DNA of 6,866 nucleotides from Mycobacterium sp. Its GTDB lineage: Bacteria > Actinomycetota > Actinomycetes > Mycobacteriales > Mycobacteriaceae. The notes beneath the pieces were generated by a model. The model was not told where the DNA came from. It worked only from the letters and a program-made list of their open reading frames with translations, and made no database searches. Below are positions 1 through 6,231 of this stretch, one piece after another; within the stretch, counting starts at the first letter, position 1; the number at the start of each line of letters is the position of its first letter. Location of the stretch: contig JAQSXQ010000097.1 of NCBI GenBank assembly GCA_029256565.1, positions 1 to 6,866 on the forward strand, in the 5' to 3' direction. The translations under genes and the position numbers were made by a program.

Positions 1-410
1 CCGTCGGCCAACCAGATCTTGAGGTCCCGAGACCCCGTCTGCTCCATGATCTCGATGCAGGCAAGGTGGTGGTCGATGGCCTTCTGCCGCACCGGCTTGT
101 CGGTGTGGGTGAGGCTGCCGAACTTGTAGTCGTCGTCCTGGAAGGTGTTCGAGTTGATCGTGCCCAACCGGACCCCGTGCTCGGCGGCGTACGCGCCGAG
201 CGACCCGTAGTCGTCGACCCGGTCCCACGGGATGTGCAGCGCCACGCTCGGCGCCATCCCGGTCAGGCGGTGCACCATCGCTGCGTCGGCGATCTTCTCC
301 TCGATGGTGCGCGGCGTGCCCGGCGTCCCGAAGACCTTGAAGCGCGTGCCGGAATTGCCGAACGCCCAGGAGGGCAGCTCGATGGACAGGTTGTCGAGTA
401 GGGCATTCAT
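1..410 (-). CDS. rhaI: L-rhamnose isomerase, N-terminal 136 residues (3' end beyond window)
   Basis: Isomerises L-rhamnose to L-rhamnulose in the cytoplasm, the first committed step of rhamnose catabolism; the family is a metal-dependent TIM barrel. I translated this frame by hand. It shows PSWAFGNSGTRFKVF (residues 13-27), APSVALHIPWD (53-63), INSNTFQDDDYKFGS (85-99) and GSRDLKIWLAD (126-136), which line up with the Pseudomonas stutzeri type L-rhamnose isomerase (HIPWD, NSNTF, YKYGSLSH there). The N-terminus starts just before the PSWA block, as in the shorter actinobacterial (Streptomyces-like) subtype. The start is ATG at 410-408, overlapping the TGA of the upstream permease gene as ATGA, with GGAGG at 425-421, 10 nt before it. 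It is third in the rhaM-permease-rhaI operon and is probably translationally coupled to the permease. The metal-binding residues of the C-terminal barrel lie outside the window, so an intact enzyme cannot be confirmed. Confidence 0.9.
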   Translation of the reverse strand, partial: MNALLDNLSIELPSWAFGNSGTRFKVFGTPGTPRTIEEKIADAAMVHRLTGMAPSVALHIPWDRVDDYGSLGAYAAEHGVRLGTINSNTFQDDDYKFGSLTHTDKPVRQKAIDHHLACIEIMEQTGSRDLKIWLAD

Positions 411-1786
411 CGTGCCGCGACCTCCGTCTCGTTCCCGCCTGGCAGATCCGTCGACGGGGTGACACTCTCCATCACACTCTCCACCTTCCCGTAGCGCTCG
501 ACCTCTATCTCACGCAACGTCTTTCCGCGGGTCTCCGGCGCCCAGACGGCGCCGATCACGAGCGCGACCGTGAGCAGGCCGATCAGTAGCAGGCCCACTC
601 CCGTGAGGCCGGTGACGGCGAGCAACGTCGGGAAGAAGTAGCTCAGCAGACCGGTGAAGCTACGCACCACGCAGAACATCACGCCCTGCGCGCTGGCCCG
701 GTAGGGCGTGGCGAACAGCTCGCTGGCCCACAGGCTGTAGAACGCCTGGGCGCCGATACCCGCCGACACGCCCCACAGCACCGCGAACGCCAGCATCGTT
801 GGGACGCCGCGGTCGGTGAAGGCCACCAGCACGATCCAGCCGACGATGCCGAGTGCGGCGCCGATGACGTAGAGACGCCGCTGCGACATGCGGTCGGCGT
901 ACCGCATGAACCCGAAGTACGTGGCCGCGACCGTGCAGCCCCATACCAGGACCTGCAGCAGGTTCTGCGCTATCGGGCTGTGCAGGCCCGCGGTGTCGTA
1001 CACCCTCGGCATGAAGATGCCGGCCTGGCCGGCGACGGTGTTCCAGAACAGGTAGATGCCGCCGAGGAACAGCAGCGCGGTGATGTTGACCCGCCGCGAG
1101 AACAGGCCTCGCAGTCCGCGGGCTCCGAGCACCGAGGCCTGACCACTGGCCGTTGCTCCGTTCGCCTGGGCGCCGGTGGCGGACTTGCCCTCCTCGGTCC
1201 AGATCGCCGACTCGGCCAGGCCCTGGCGGACCCACCAGACGACCGCCGCGACGACGAACAGGTGCAGGAAGATCAGCCTCGAGCCCAGCAGGCCCAGCGG
1301 CGCGAGCGCAGCGGCGAGGGCGAAGCCGATCAGCGGTCCCACCGACCACGCCAGCTGTGCGGTGCCGACGTGCTTGGCGCGGCCCTCCGACGGTGCCTGT
1401 TCGGCGATGTAGGTCCACGACGCCGGTACGCCTGCGCCGACGGCGATCCCGGTGATCACGAATGCGGCCAACAGCATGGTGAAGTTCACGGCGAAGGCCG
1501 CGAGCAGCACGCCGACCATGTAGACCAGCAGGTCGTAGGTGTAGATCGCCTTGCGGCCGTACCGGTCGCACAGCGGCCCGCCGAGGATCGCGCCGATCGC
1601 TGCGCCGAAGGCGTTGGCGCTCAACGCGGCGAGCAGTCCGACGGCGAAGTCGCTGATGTCGAATTCGGCCTGCCAGAACGCGAGACTGGTCGCGATGGCG
1701 ATGATCGACCCTGCCTCGATGTAGTTGGACATGGCGACCGCGATGGTCGCTCGCCATCCGGTGGTGCTGCGCGCTCCGATGTTCAT
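407..1786 (-). CDS. MFS sugar-porter family permease, probable L-rhamnose transporter
   Basis: A 459-residue inner-membrane transporter with about twelve hydrophobic segments in two halves, split by a hydrophilic loop at roughly residues 190-233 that is rich in Ala, Gly, Ser and Thr. The sequence shows the MFS loop 2-3 signature GGPLCDRYGRK (69-79), a degenerate second copy around RYADRMSQRR (295-304), ELFATPYRASAQG (356-368), which resembles the sugar-porter/metabolite-symporter motif, and PETRGKTLREIE (417-428), the sugar-porter signature after the last helix. These features are of the sugar porter group and unlike the enterobacterial RhaT family. Substrate is inferred from context: it sits between rhaM (37-bp gap) and rhaI (4-bp overlap). 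Start ATG at 1786-1784 has AGGGA five bases upstream. The C-terminal tail after residue 430 is polar and presumably cytoplasmic. The MFS class is nearly certain; rhamnose as the substrate is an inference. Confidence 0.88.
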   Translation of the reverse strand: MNIGARSTTGWRATIAVAMSNYIEAGSIIAIATSLAFWQAEFDISDFAVGLLAALSANAFGAAIGAILGGPLCDRYGRKAIYTYDLLVYMVGVLLAAFAVNFTMLLAAFVITGIAVGAGVPASWTYIAEQAPSEGRAKHVGTAQLAWSVGPLIGFALAAALAPLGLLGSRLIFLHLFVVAAVVWWVRQGLAESAIWTEEGKSATGAQANGATASGQASVLGARGLRGLFSRRVNITALLFLGGIYLFWNTVAGQAGIFMPRVYDTAGLHSPIAQNLLQVLVWGCTVAATYFGFMRYADRMSQRRLYVIGAALGIVGWIVLVAFTDRGVPTMLAFAVLWGVSAGIGAQAFYSLWASELFATPYRASAQGVMFCVVRSFTGLLSYFFPTLLAVTGLTGVGLLLIGLLTVALVIGAVWAPETRGKTLREIEVERYGKVESVMESVTPSTDLPGGNETEVAAR

Positions 1787-1823
1787 GGTCGTCCCTGTCT
1801 GATGTCGTCGGTGGGGATGGTCG

Positions 1824-2162
1824 TCAGTCGAGGTGGAAGTACTCGGTCAGCGGTCGCATCGCCTGGTCGGGCGCTACGCCGGCCGGGTTGTCGAAGAAGC
1901 CGGCCATGCCTGCCTGCCAGCGGGCGTTGACCTCGGTGGCGGCCATCGACGTCTGCGCCGCTGCGAAGTCGTCGGTCTCGAGGTAGCCGACCACCAGGCC
2001 GTCGTCGGGGCGGAGGAACAGCGAGTAGTTGCGCCAGCCGGCATCGCTCAGCGCCTCGAGCATTTCCGGCCAGACGTGCCGGTGGGCCTCGACGTACTCG
2101 TCGATGCGGTCCGGTTTGAGCCGTAGCACGAAGCACACCCGGTCGGTCGCTGCGTCGCTCAT
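1824..2162 (-). CDS. rhaM: L-rhamnose mutarotase
   Basis: Interconverts the alpha and beta anomers of L-rhamnose so that imported sugar can feed the isomerase; a small ferredoxin-like-fold cytoplasmic enzyme. The 112-residue product is close to the 104 residues of E. coli RhaM (YiiL). It shows RVCFVLRLKPDRIDEY (8-23), HRHVWPEM (27-34), where Tyr23 and His27 match the E. coli active-site Tyr/His spacing in EYxxxHxxxWPE, then WRNYSLFL and EVNARWQAGMAGFFDNP, and it ends in EYFHLD like the VFYLP end of the E. coli protein. Start: ATG at 2162-2160 with GAGGAG four bases upstream. An in-frame GTG at 2231 would extend it by 23 residues, but those codons would cover the -10 box and the palindromic operator and do not resemble the family, so I reject that start. 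It is the first gene of the rha operon. Confidence 0.95.
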   Translation of the reverse strand: MSDAATDRVCFVLRLKPDRIDEYVEAHRHVWPEMLEALSDAGWRNYSLFLRPDDGLVVGYLETDDFAAAQTSMAATEVNARWQAGMAGFFDNPAGVAPDQAMRPLTEYFHLD

Positions 2163-2177
2163 CGCGCTCCTCGTGAT

Positions 2178-2191
2178 TTGAAACGTTTCAA
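2178..2191. promoter_or_regulatory. LacI-family-type operator, perfect 14-bp palindrome
   Basis: TTGAAACGTTTCAA is a perfect inverted repeat with the central CG step typical of LacI/GalR-family operators, placed between the likely transcription start (about 2200) and the rhaM ribosome binding site. Its centre lies about 16 nt downstream of the predicted start site, where a bound repressor would block transcription initiation or early elongation. The probable ligand signal is rhamnose or a catabolic intermediate. The regulator gene is not in the window. The palindrome is seen directly; its role is inferred. Confidence 0.8.
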
Positions 2192-2206
2192 TTAGTGGTG
2201 CGCGCC

Positions 2207-2236
2207 ACACTAGGCAGCACGCGAGGCGCACGTCAA
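2207..2236 (-). promoter_or_regulatory. rha operon promoter (-35 TTGACG, -10 TAGTGT)
   Basis: On the minus strand TTGACG (2236-2231) is followed, after an 18-nt spacer, by TAGTGT (2212-2207), a sigma-70/SigA-like pair that fits the mycobacterial TANNNT -10 pattern. This puts the transcription start near 2200 and gives a 5' leader of roughly 38 nt holding the palindrome at 2178-2191 and the GAGGAG ribosome binding site of rhaM. The -35 box begins only 10 bases after the stop codon of the upstream thiolase-like gene, so rha has its own promoter despite the short 84-bp gap. Confidence 0.68.
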
Positions 2237-2246
2237 CCCCTCCGGG

Positions 2247-3722
2247 CTACAGCAGGGTGGCTCGGCCTCCGGCTTCGACGCGCACCTTGGCGCCCGCGAT
2301 GTCGCCATCGACACTGGCCTGGGCGTCGGAGGCATCGGTGAGTACGGCGAGTGCGCGCGTGTCCGAGGGCGTGCGGACGGCCACGAACGCCTTCTCCGGT
2401 GCGCCCTCGCGGGTGAACGGCGTCGTCCAGGTCTCGACGGTGCCGGTACCGATCCAGTCGCCTTCGGCGACCCGCGCCGGCTCGGCGTCCACCTCGGATT
2501 GCACGTCCTGCCAACGGAATTCGTGCGCCGGTGGCTTGGCCCCGTAGACACCGAAGCTGTGCTTGGTCAGGTAGCCGCCATTGGCCGTGATCAGTCCCAC
2601 CGCGTCCGGTGCCGCGACGAGACGCTCCGCCATGGTGGCGATGGAGTGCGAGACGTAGTTGTTCCACGGCCCGCCGGCGAACGTCAGTCCACCGGTGACG
2701 GTCAGCGGTCGCGCCGGATCGTCCAGTGCCAGGCCGAGTTCGCGTGCGGCGACCTGGACCGCGGACGGGAAGCACGAGTACACGTCGACGAGGTCGACGT
2801 CGTCGGCGCCGAGGCCCGCGAGTTCCAGCGCACGCGCCCCGGCGATCCTGATCGCGGGCGAGCGATGGAAATCGGCGCGTTCGCCGATCAGGTAGGTGTC
2901 GTGCGCGTCGGAGCCTGCGTACGGGAAGATCCAGCGGTCACGCGAAATCTGCAGGTGCGTCGCCTTCTCCGCCGACATCAGCACCAGCGCCGCGCCCTGG
3001 TCGACCATGTTGTTGGAGTTCATCAGCTTGGTGTACGGCCACGACACCATGCGGTTGGTCGGGCTGGGTTGCCAGATGTCCTCGGCGGCAACGGCTTGCC
3101 TGCTCCAAGCATGCGGGTTGACCTCGGCGACCGCGCTGAAGCGCGCCCACAATTCCCCGATGCGGCGACGGTGCTCGTCGGGCGACTCCCCCGCGTCGAT
3201 CCGGACCGCCTGCTCGAACATCGGGTACACGTACGACGGGCGGTCCAGCTTGATGCCGATCTCGACGTCGCCGGCCATCTGGAACTCGTCGTCGGCACCG
3301 GGCGGCTCCGGCACCGAGTCGTCCTGCTTCGTCCACTCCAACTTGGTGCCTGCGGCGCGGGCGCGCGTCCTGGTCCGCCACGTCTCGGCACCCGCGATCA
3401 GCACCGTGTCCAGCTTGCCGCCCTGGATGTCCAGGCACGCCTGATTGACCAGCGACTGCGGCACGTTGCCACCGATGCTGGTGTACCGGCCCTCGGCATT
3501 CGATGCTCGAATGCGTTGTGCAAGAAGCAGACCGGGATTTCGATAACGCCAGGACAGCAGGTTGACGATGCGCACCGAGTCCACCGCCTCCAGCACGCGC
3601 GGGTCGGCCGCGGCGCGAGCGGCCGACTCCATCAGGTCGACCGGTTCGACCGTGGGATCGGTCTCGCGCTGATTCACCTGGCCGTAGCCGACGAGTACCG
3701 GCGTGCGGGGATCGATGGTCAC
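2247..3722 (-). CDS. Thiolase-like protein of TLP1 type lacking the thiolase catalytic residues
   Basis: A 491-residue cytoplasmic protein with a thiolase fold at about residues 1-400 and an extra C-terminal domain (about 415-491) like the additional domain of mycobacterial thiolase-like protein type 1. It resembles M. tuberculosis Rv1867 from memory. True thiolases use Cys-His-Cys. Aligned by eye, the first Cys position falls at Gly85 in IGGNVPQS (83-90), the GHP His at Gly351 in TFAGGPWNNY (347-356), and the last Cys near Ala380 in TANGGYLTKH (379-388). The NEAF/HDCF motif is YSCF (315-318). So ordinary thiolysis or condensation is unlikely; acyl-CoA or lipid binding, or an altered reaction, is more plausible. 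The start is GTG at 3722-3720 with GAAAGG seven bases upstream. It follows the tandem CoA-transferase gene by 25 bp, so the two are probably cotranscribed. The reading frame is intact, which argues against decay. Family assignment is fairly sure; function is unknown. Confidence 0.85.
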   Translation of the reverse strand: MTIDPRTPVLVGYGQVNQRETDPTVEPVDLMESAARAAADPRVLEAVDSVRIVNLLSWRYRNPGLLLAQRIRASNAEGRYTSIGGNVPQSLVNQACLDIQGGKLDTVLIAGAETWRTRTRARAAGTKLEWTKQDDSVPEPPGADDEFQMAGDVEIGIKLDRPSYVYPMFEQAVRIDAGESPDEHRRRIGELWARFSAVAEVNPHAWSRQAVAAEDIWQPSPTNRMVSWPYTKLMNSNNMVDQGAALVLMSAEKATHLQISRDRWIFPYAGSDAHDTYLIGERADFHRSPAIRIAGARALELAGLGADDVDLVDVYSCFPSAVQVAARELGLALDDPARPLTVTGGLTFAGGPWNNYVSHSIATMAERLVAAPDAVGLITANGGYLTKHSFGVYGAKPPAHEFRWQDVQSEVDAEPARVAEGDWIGTGTVETWTTPFTREGAPEKAFVAVRTPSDTRALAVLTDASDAQASVDGDIAGAKVRVEAGGRATLL

Positions 3723-3747
3723 GAGGACACCTTTCTGGGGTGGCGGT

Positions 3748-6126
3748 TCACTCGGCGGAGCCGATGCGAGGGTTGGGGTCGGCGTCCGGGCGGGTCCAGT
3801 CGAACAGCGCGCCCGCAGTGATCAATTCGTCGATCTCACCGGCACGCATTCCGAGGACCTCGGCGCAGATGGCCCGGGTGTGCTCGCCGGGCATCGGCGC
3901 GGGCCGCAGCTCGGCGTCGGGCAGGTGGCGGTAGCGCGCAGGCCGCGTCTCGGTGGGCATGGGCGCCGGGAAGAGCGGATGGCTGGCCTCGGTGAACACG
4001 CCGCGCGCGACGATCTGCGGATCGGCGAGCACGTCGGCCGCGCGGTACATCGGGCCCGCGGGTACGCCCGCCTCCTGCAGCGTCCGTGCCACGTCGGCCT
4101 TGTCCCGGTCTGCGGTCCACGATGCCGCGGCCTCGACGAGATCCTGGCCTGCATCCGGCGCACCGACGACGTCGATCAGCGCGCGGAGGTGGTCGTCGGA
4201 GGTGACCGAGACGACGCACCATTCGTCGTCGCCCGCGCACGGCAGCACCGCGTGGACGGCAGCGTCGTCGTCGAACTCGGCGCCCGACGCGCGGGCGGCA
4301 TCGACGACGTAGGCCGCCGCGAGTTGGTTGATCGCCACCTCGGCTTGCGACACGTGCACGCGCGTCGCGCCGTCCCGACGGCCGATCAGTGCCGCCAGCG
4401 CTGCGATCGCGGTGACCTTCGCCGCTACGTGATCGGGAAAGATGGTCGTCGCATCGAAGAACGCGCCGCCCTCGGCCCCGGGCGTCCGGTCCGACCACAG
4501 CCTGCTGACGCCGGTCGTGGCACGTACGAGGGGGCCGTACCCCATCCGGCCACTCCACGGCCCGTCGGCACCGAAGGCGCTGCTCTCGGCCAGCACGACG
4601 TTCGGGTTGAGCGCCCGCAGTTCGTCGAAGGACAGGCCGAGCGCATCCAGCGTGCCCGGCTTGAAGTTGGCGAACACCGCGTCGGCCGAGGCGACCAGAC
4701 CGCGGAACACCGCGGCACCGCCCGCGTGGCGTAGGTCGATGCCGAGGCTGCGCTCGTTGCGGTGGGTCAGCGCCCAGGACCGGCTCATCGGCTGCCCGGG
4801 CGGCGTCTGCCGGAGTCCGTCGGGATATGCGGCACTCTCCACCTTGACGACGTCGGCGCCCATGTCGGCGAACAGCCTGCCGAGTTCGCCACCGGCGACG
4901 ATGACGCCGAGGTCGAGGATCCGCAGGTCGTCGAGCGGTCGTCGCGCCGCAGGCCTCTCCGGTACGGCTGCGGTGGGCCCGGGAGCGAGCCACCGAGCGG
5001 TGTCCGAGCCGACCGCGGGTGCCGGCTTGCGCAGCCCGGCGCGGGCGCGGTCGACGACGAACGCCCCGGTCGGCACGTCGAGCCGGACGCCGTCGGCGAA
5101 CTCCGCCGTCGTCAGCGCGCGGACGGCGCGGAAGTGCTCGGAGGCCAGCGCCTCGGCCGGGTCGAGCACGGCGGCGATCGGCACGCCGCGGGCCTGGCCT
5201 TCGTCGACCAGGTGTCCCATCGTCTGATCGGCGAACAGCGTGGCGATCAGCGCGTTGAGTTCGGCCGACGCCGCGTAGCGCGCGCCGATGGTGTCGAACT
5301 TCGGGTCGGAGAACTGCTCGGGCTCGCCGAGCCATTCCCGCATCGCCCGCCACTGCCTCGGTGAGAGCAGGCAGATGCGGACGTGGCCGTCCCGGCAGGG
5401 GAACGTCGGGTAGATCTGCTGATTGCGGGGTCGGCCACGCCACAACTGGTTCGACGCCTTCTGCCCCACGGCCGCCTGGCCCTCGGAGCCGAACGGCGGG
5501 TCGAGCGACTGGACGACGGCCTCGAAGCGGGAGAAGTCGACGTACTCCCCCCTGCCGGTGCGCAACCTATGGCGGTAGGCGGCGAGCACGGCCCACGCGG
5601 CCTGCACGGCGGCCGTGGCCGACGCGATGCCCAGCGGAGGCAGGACCGGCCGTCCAGCCGTCGGACCCGAGCGCGACAGCGCGGTCGACATGGCGCACAG
5701 CACCGCATCGGTCGCGCGCCAGGACGCGTACGGCCCCGTGCTCCCGAAGTCGGTCATCGACAGCGCGACGAGGTGAGGGAAGCGGTCGGCGAGGTCGGCG
5801 GGCGTCGTTCCGAATGACGGGCAGCCACCCGGCCGGCCGCCGTCGACGAGCACGTCGGCCTCGGCGACCAACTCCAGGAACCGGTCGCGGTCGTCGGCGC
5901 CGTCGAGGACGGTGCAGCGCTTGTTGGCGTTGTCGAGGGCGAACCCGATGCAGACCCCGGCCACGGCCGGGCGGGCCGTGCGCGCGGCCGCTCCGCCGGG
6001 CGGCTCGACCTTCAGCACGTCGGCGCCCAGATCGGCCAGCAGCCGGCCGACGCCATCGGATTCGGCGCCACCCACGTCGAGGACCCGCATCGAGGCCAGA
6101 AGCTGACACCTGTCAAGCACGGGCAT
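3748..6126 (-). CDS. Tandem-domain CaiB/BaiF (class III) CoA-transferase family protein
   Basis: A 792-residue protein, about twice the usual 380-430 residues, built from two class III CoA-transferase halves (about 12-370 and 398-775) joined by an Ala/Pro-rich linker. Half 1 shows MRVLDVGG (13-20), LLADLGADVLKVEPPGG (29-45), STGPYASW (129-136) and GEYVDFSRFEAV (193-204). Half 2 repeats the pattern: LRILDLG (401-407), LFADMGADVVKVE (418-430), ANFKPGTLDALGLS (486-499), GADGPW (519-524) and RVHVSQAEVAI (589-599). Family members move CoA between carboxylic acids through an aspartyl-CoA intermediate, or racemise 2-methylacyl-CoA; the residue at that position is Glu202 and Glu596 here. It resembles M. 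tuberculosis Rv1866 from memory and lies 25 bp before the thiolase-like gene. The substrate is unknown. The start is uncertain: ATG at 6126 has no Shine-Dalgarno sequence, while GTG at 6120 fits leaderless initiation, and ATG at 6090 (before RVLDVGG) is also possible. Confidence 0.9.
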   Translation of the reverse strand: MPVLDRCQLLASMRVLDVGGAESDGVGRLLADLGADVLKVEPPGGAAARTARPAVAGVCIGFALDNANKRCTVLDGADDRDRFLELVAEADVLVDGGRPGGCPSFGTTPADLADRFPHLVALSMTDFGSTGPYASWRATDAVLCAMSTALSRSGPTAGRPVLPPLGIASATAAVQAAWAVLAAYRHRLRTGRGEYVDFSRFEAVVQSLDPPFGSEGQAAVGQKASNQLWRGRPRNQQIYPTFPCRDGHVRICLLSPRQWRAMREWLGEPEQFSDPKFDTIGARYAASAELNALIATLFADQTMGHLVDEGQARGVPIAAVLDPAEALASEHFRAVRALTTAEFADGVRLDVPTGAFVVDRARAGLRKPAPAVGSDTARWLAPGPTAAVPERPAARRPLDDLRILDLGVIVAGGELGRLFADMGADVVKVESAAYPDGLRQTPPGQPMSRSWALTHRNERSLGIDLRHAGGAAVFRGLVASADAVFANFKPGTLDALGLSFDELRALNPNVVLAESSAFGADGPWSGRMGYGPLVRATTGVSRLWSDRTPGAEGGAFFDATTIFPDHVAAKVTAIAALAALIGRRDGATRVHVSQAEVAINQLAAAYVVDAARASGAEFDDDAAVHAVLPCAGDDEWCVVSVTSDDHLRALIDVVGAPDAGQDLVEAAASWTADRDKADVARTLQEAGVPAGPMYRAADVLADPQIVARGVFTEASHPLFPAPMPTETRPARYRHLPDAELRPAPMPGEHTRAICAEVLGMRAGEIDELITAGALFDWTRPDADPNPRIGSAE

Positions 6127-6127
6127 C

Positions 6128-6133
6128 AGTATC
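6128..6133 (-). promoter_or_regulatory. Candidate -10 box for the CoA-transferase/thiolase-like unit
   Basis: GATACT on the minus strand (6133-6128) ends one base before the ATG at 6126 and seven bases before the in-frame GTG at 6120. That spacing would place the transcription start on the GTG and give a leaderless mRNA, which is common in mycobacteria. There is no Shine-Dalgarno sequence upstream and no good -35 box. GATACT matches the extended TANNNT pattern only loosely, so this is a tentative call. Confidence 0.35.
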
Positions 6134-6149
6134 GTTCAGCACCCCGCGA

Positions 6150-6164
6150 ACCCGCGCCGCGGGT
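6150..6164. repeat. Short inverted repeat in the divergent intergenic region
   Basis: ACCCGC (6150-6155) and GCGGGT (6159-6164) are perfect 6-bp arms around GCC. The repeat lies between the two divergent genes, upstream of both candidate -10 boxes, so it could be a binding site for a regulator. In DNA this GC-rich, such a repeat can arise by chance. Confidence 0.3.
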
Positions 6165-6216
6165 GTCCCCGCCGACGGCTGCATGGCTCGTGATCTGCCG
6201 ATACGTCTCTGCCGCA

Positions 6217-6222
6217 TACACT
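6217..6222 (+). promoter_or_regulatory. Candidate -10 box for the CPBP protease gene
   Basis: TACACT fits the TANNNT -10 pattern and ends nine bases before the ATG at 6232. The stretch before the ATG has no purine-rich ribosome binding site, so a leaderless or very short leader transcript is possible. No convincing -35 hexamer is seen. Confidence 0.4.
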
Positions 6223-6231
6223 TGGCCGGTC

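Noticed and set aside
660..1757. A 365-codon minus-strand open frame within the permease gene
   Set aside because: It is a frame-shifted shadow of the MFS gene, Arg-rich with no membrane segments.
1787..1823. A possible terminator or small gene between rhaM and the permease gene
   Set aside because: The 37-bp gap holds only the permease ribosome binding site and no hairpin or open frame.
2163..2231. A 23-residue N-terminal extension of RhaM from GTG at 2231
   Set aside because: It would place the -10 box and the palindromic operator inside the coding region, does not match the family N-terminus, and a good ribosome binding site precedes the ATG at 2162.
2499..3821. A 440-codon plus-strand open frame antisense to the thiolase-like gene
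   Set aside because: Low-complexity Arg/Val/Asp-rich translation, no family motif and no promoter or ribosome binding site; it spans the junction of two well-supported genes.
3703..4734. A 343-codon plus-strand open frame antisense to the CoA-transferase gene
   Set aside because: Same shadow composition, with no motif, while the opposite strand encodes conserved CaiB/BaiF blocks throughout.
3836..5443. A 535-codon minus-strand open frame inside the CoA-transferase gene
   Set aside because: It overlaps a clear two-domain family member in another frame, and its translation is Arg/Ala/Pro-rich with no recognisable motif. Long shadow frames are expected in DNA this GC-rich.
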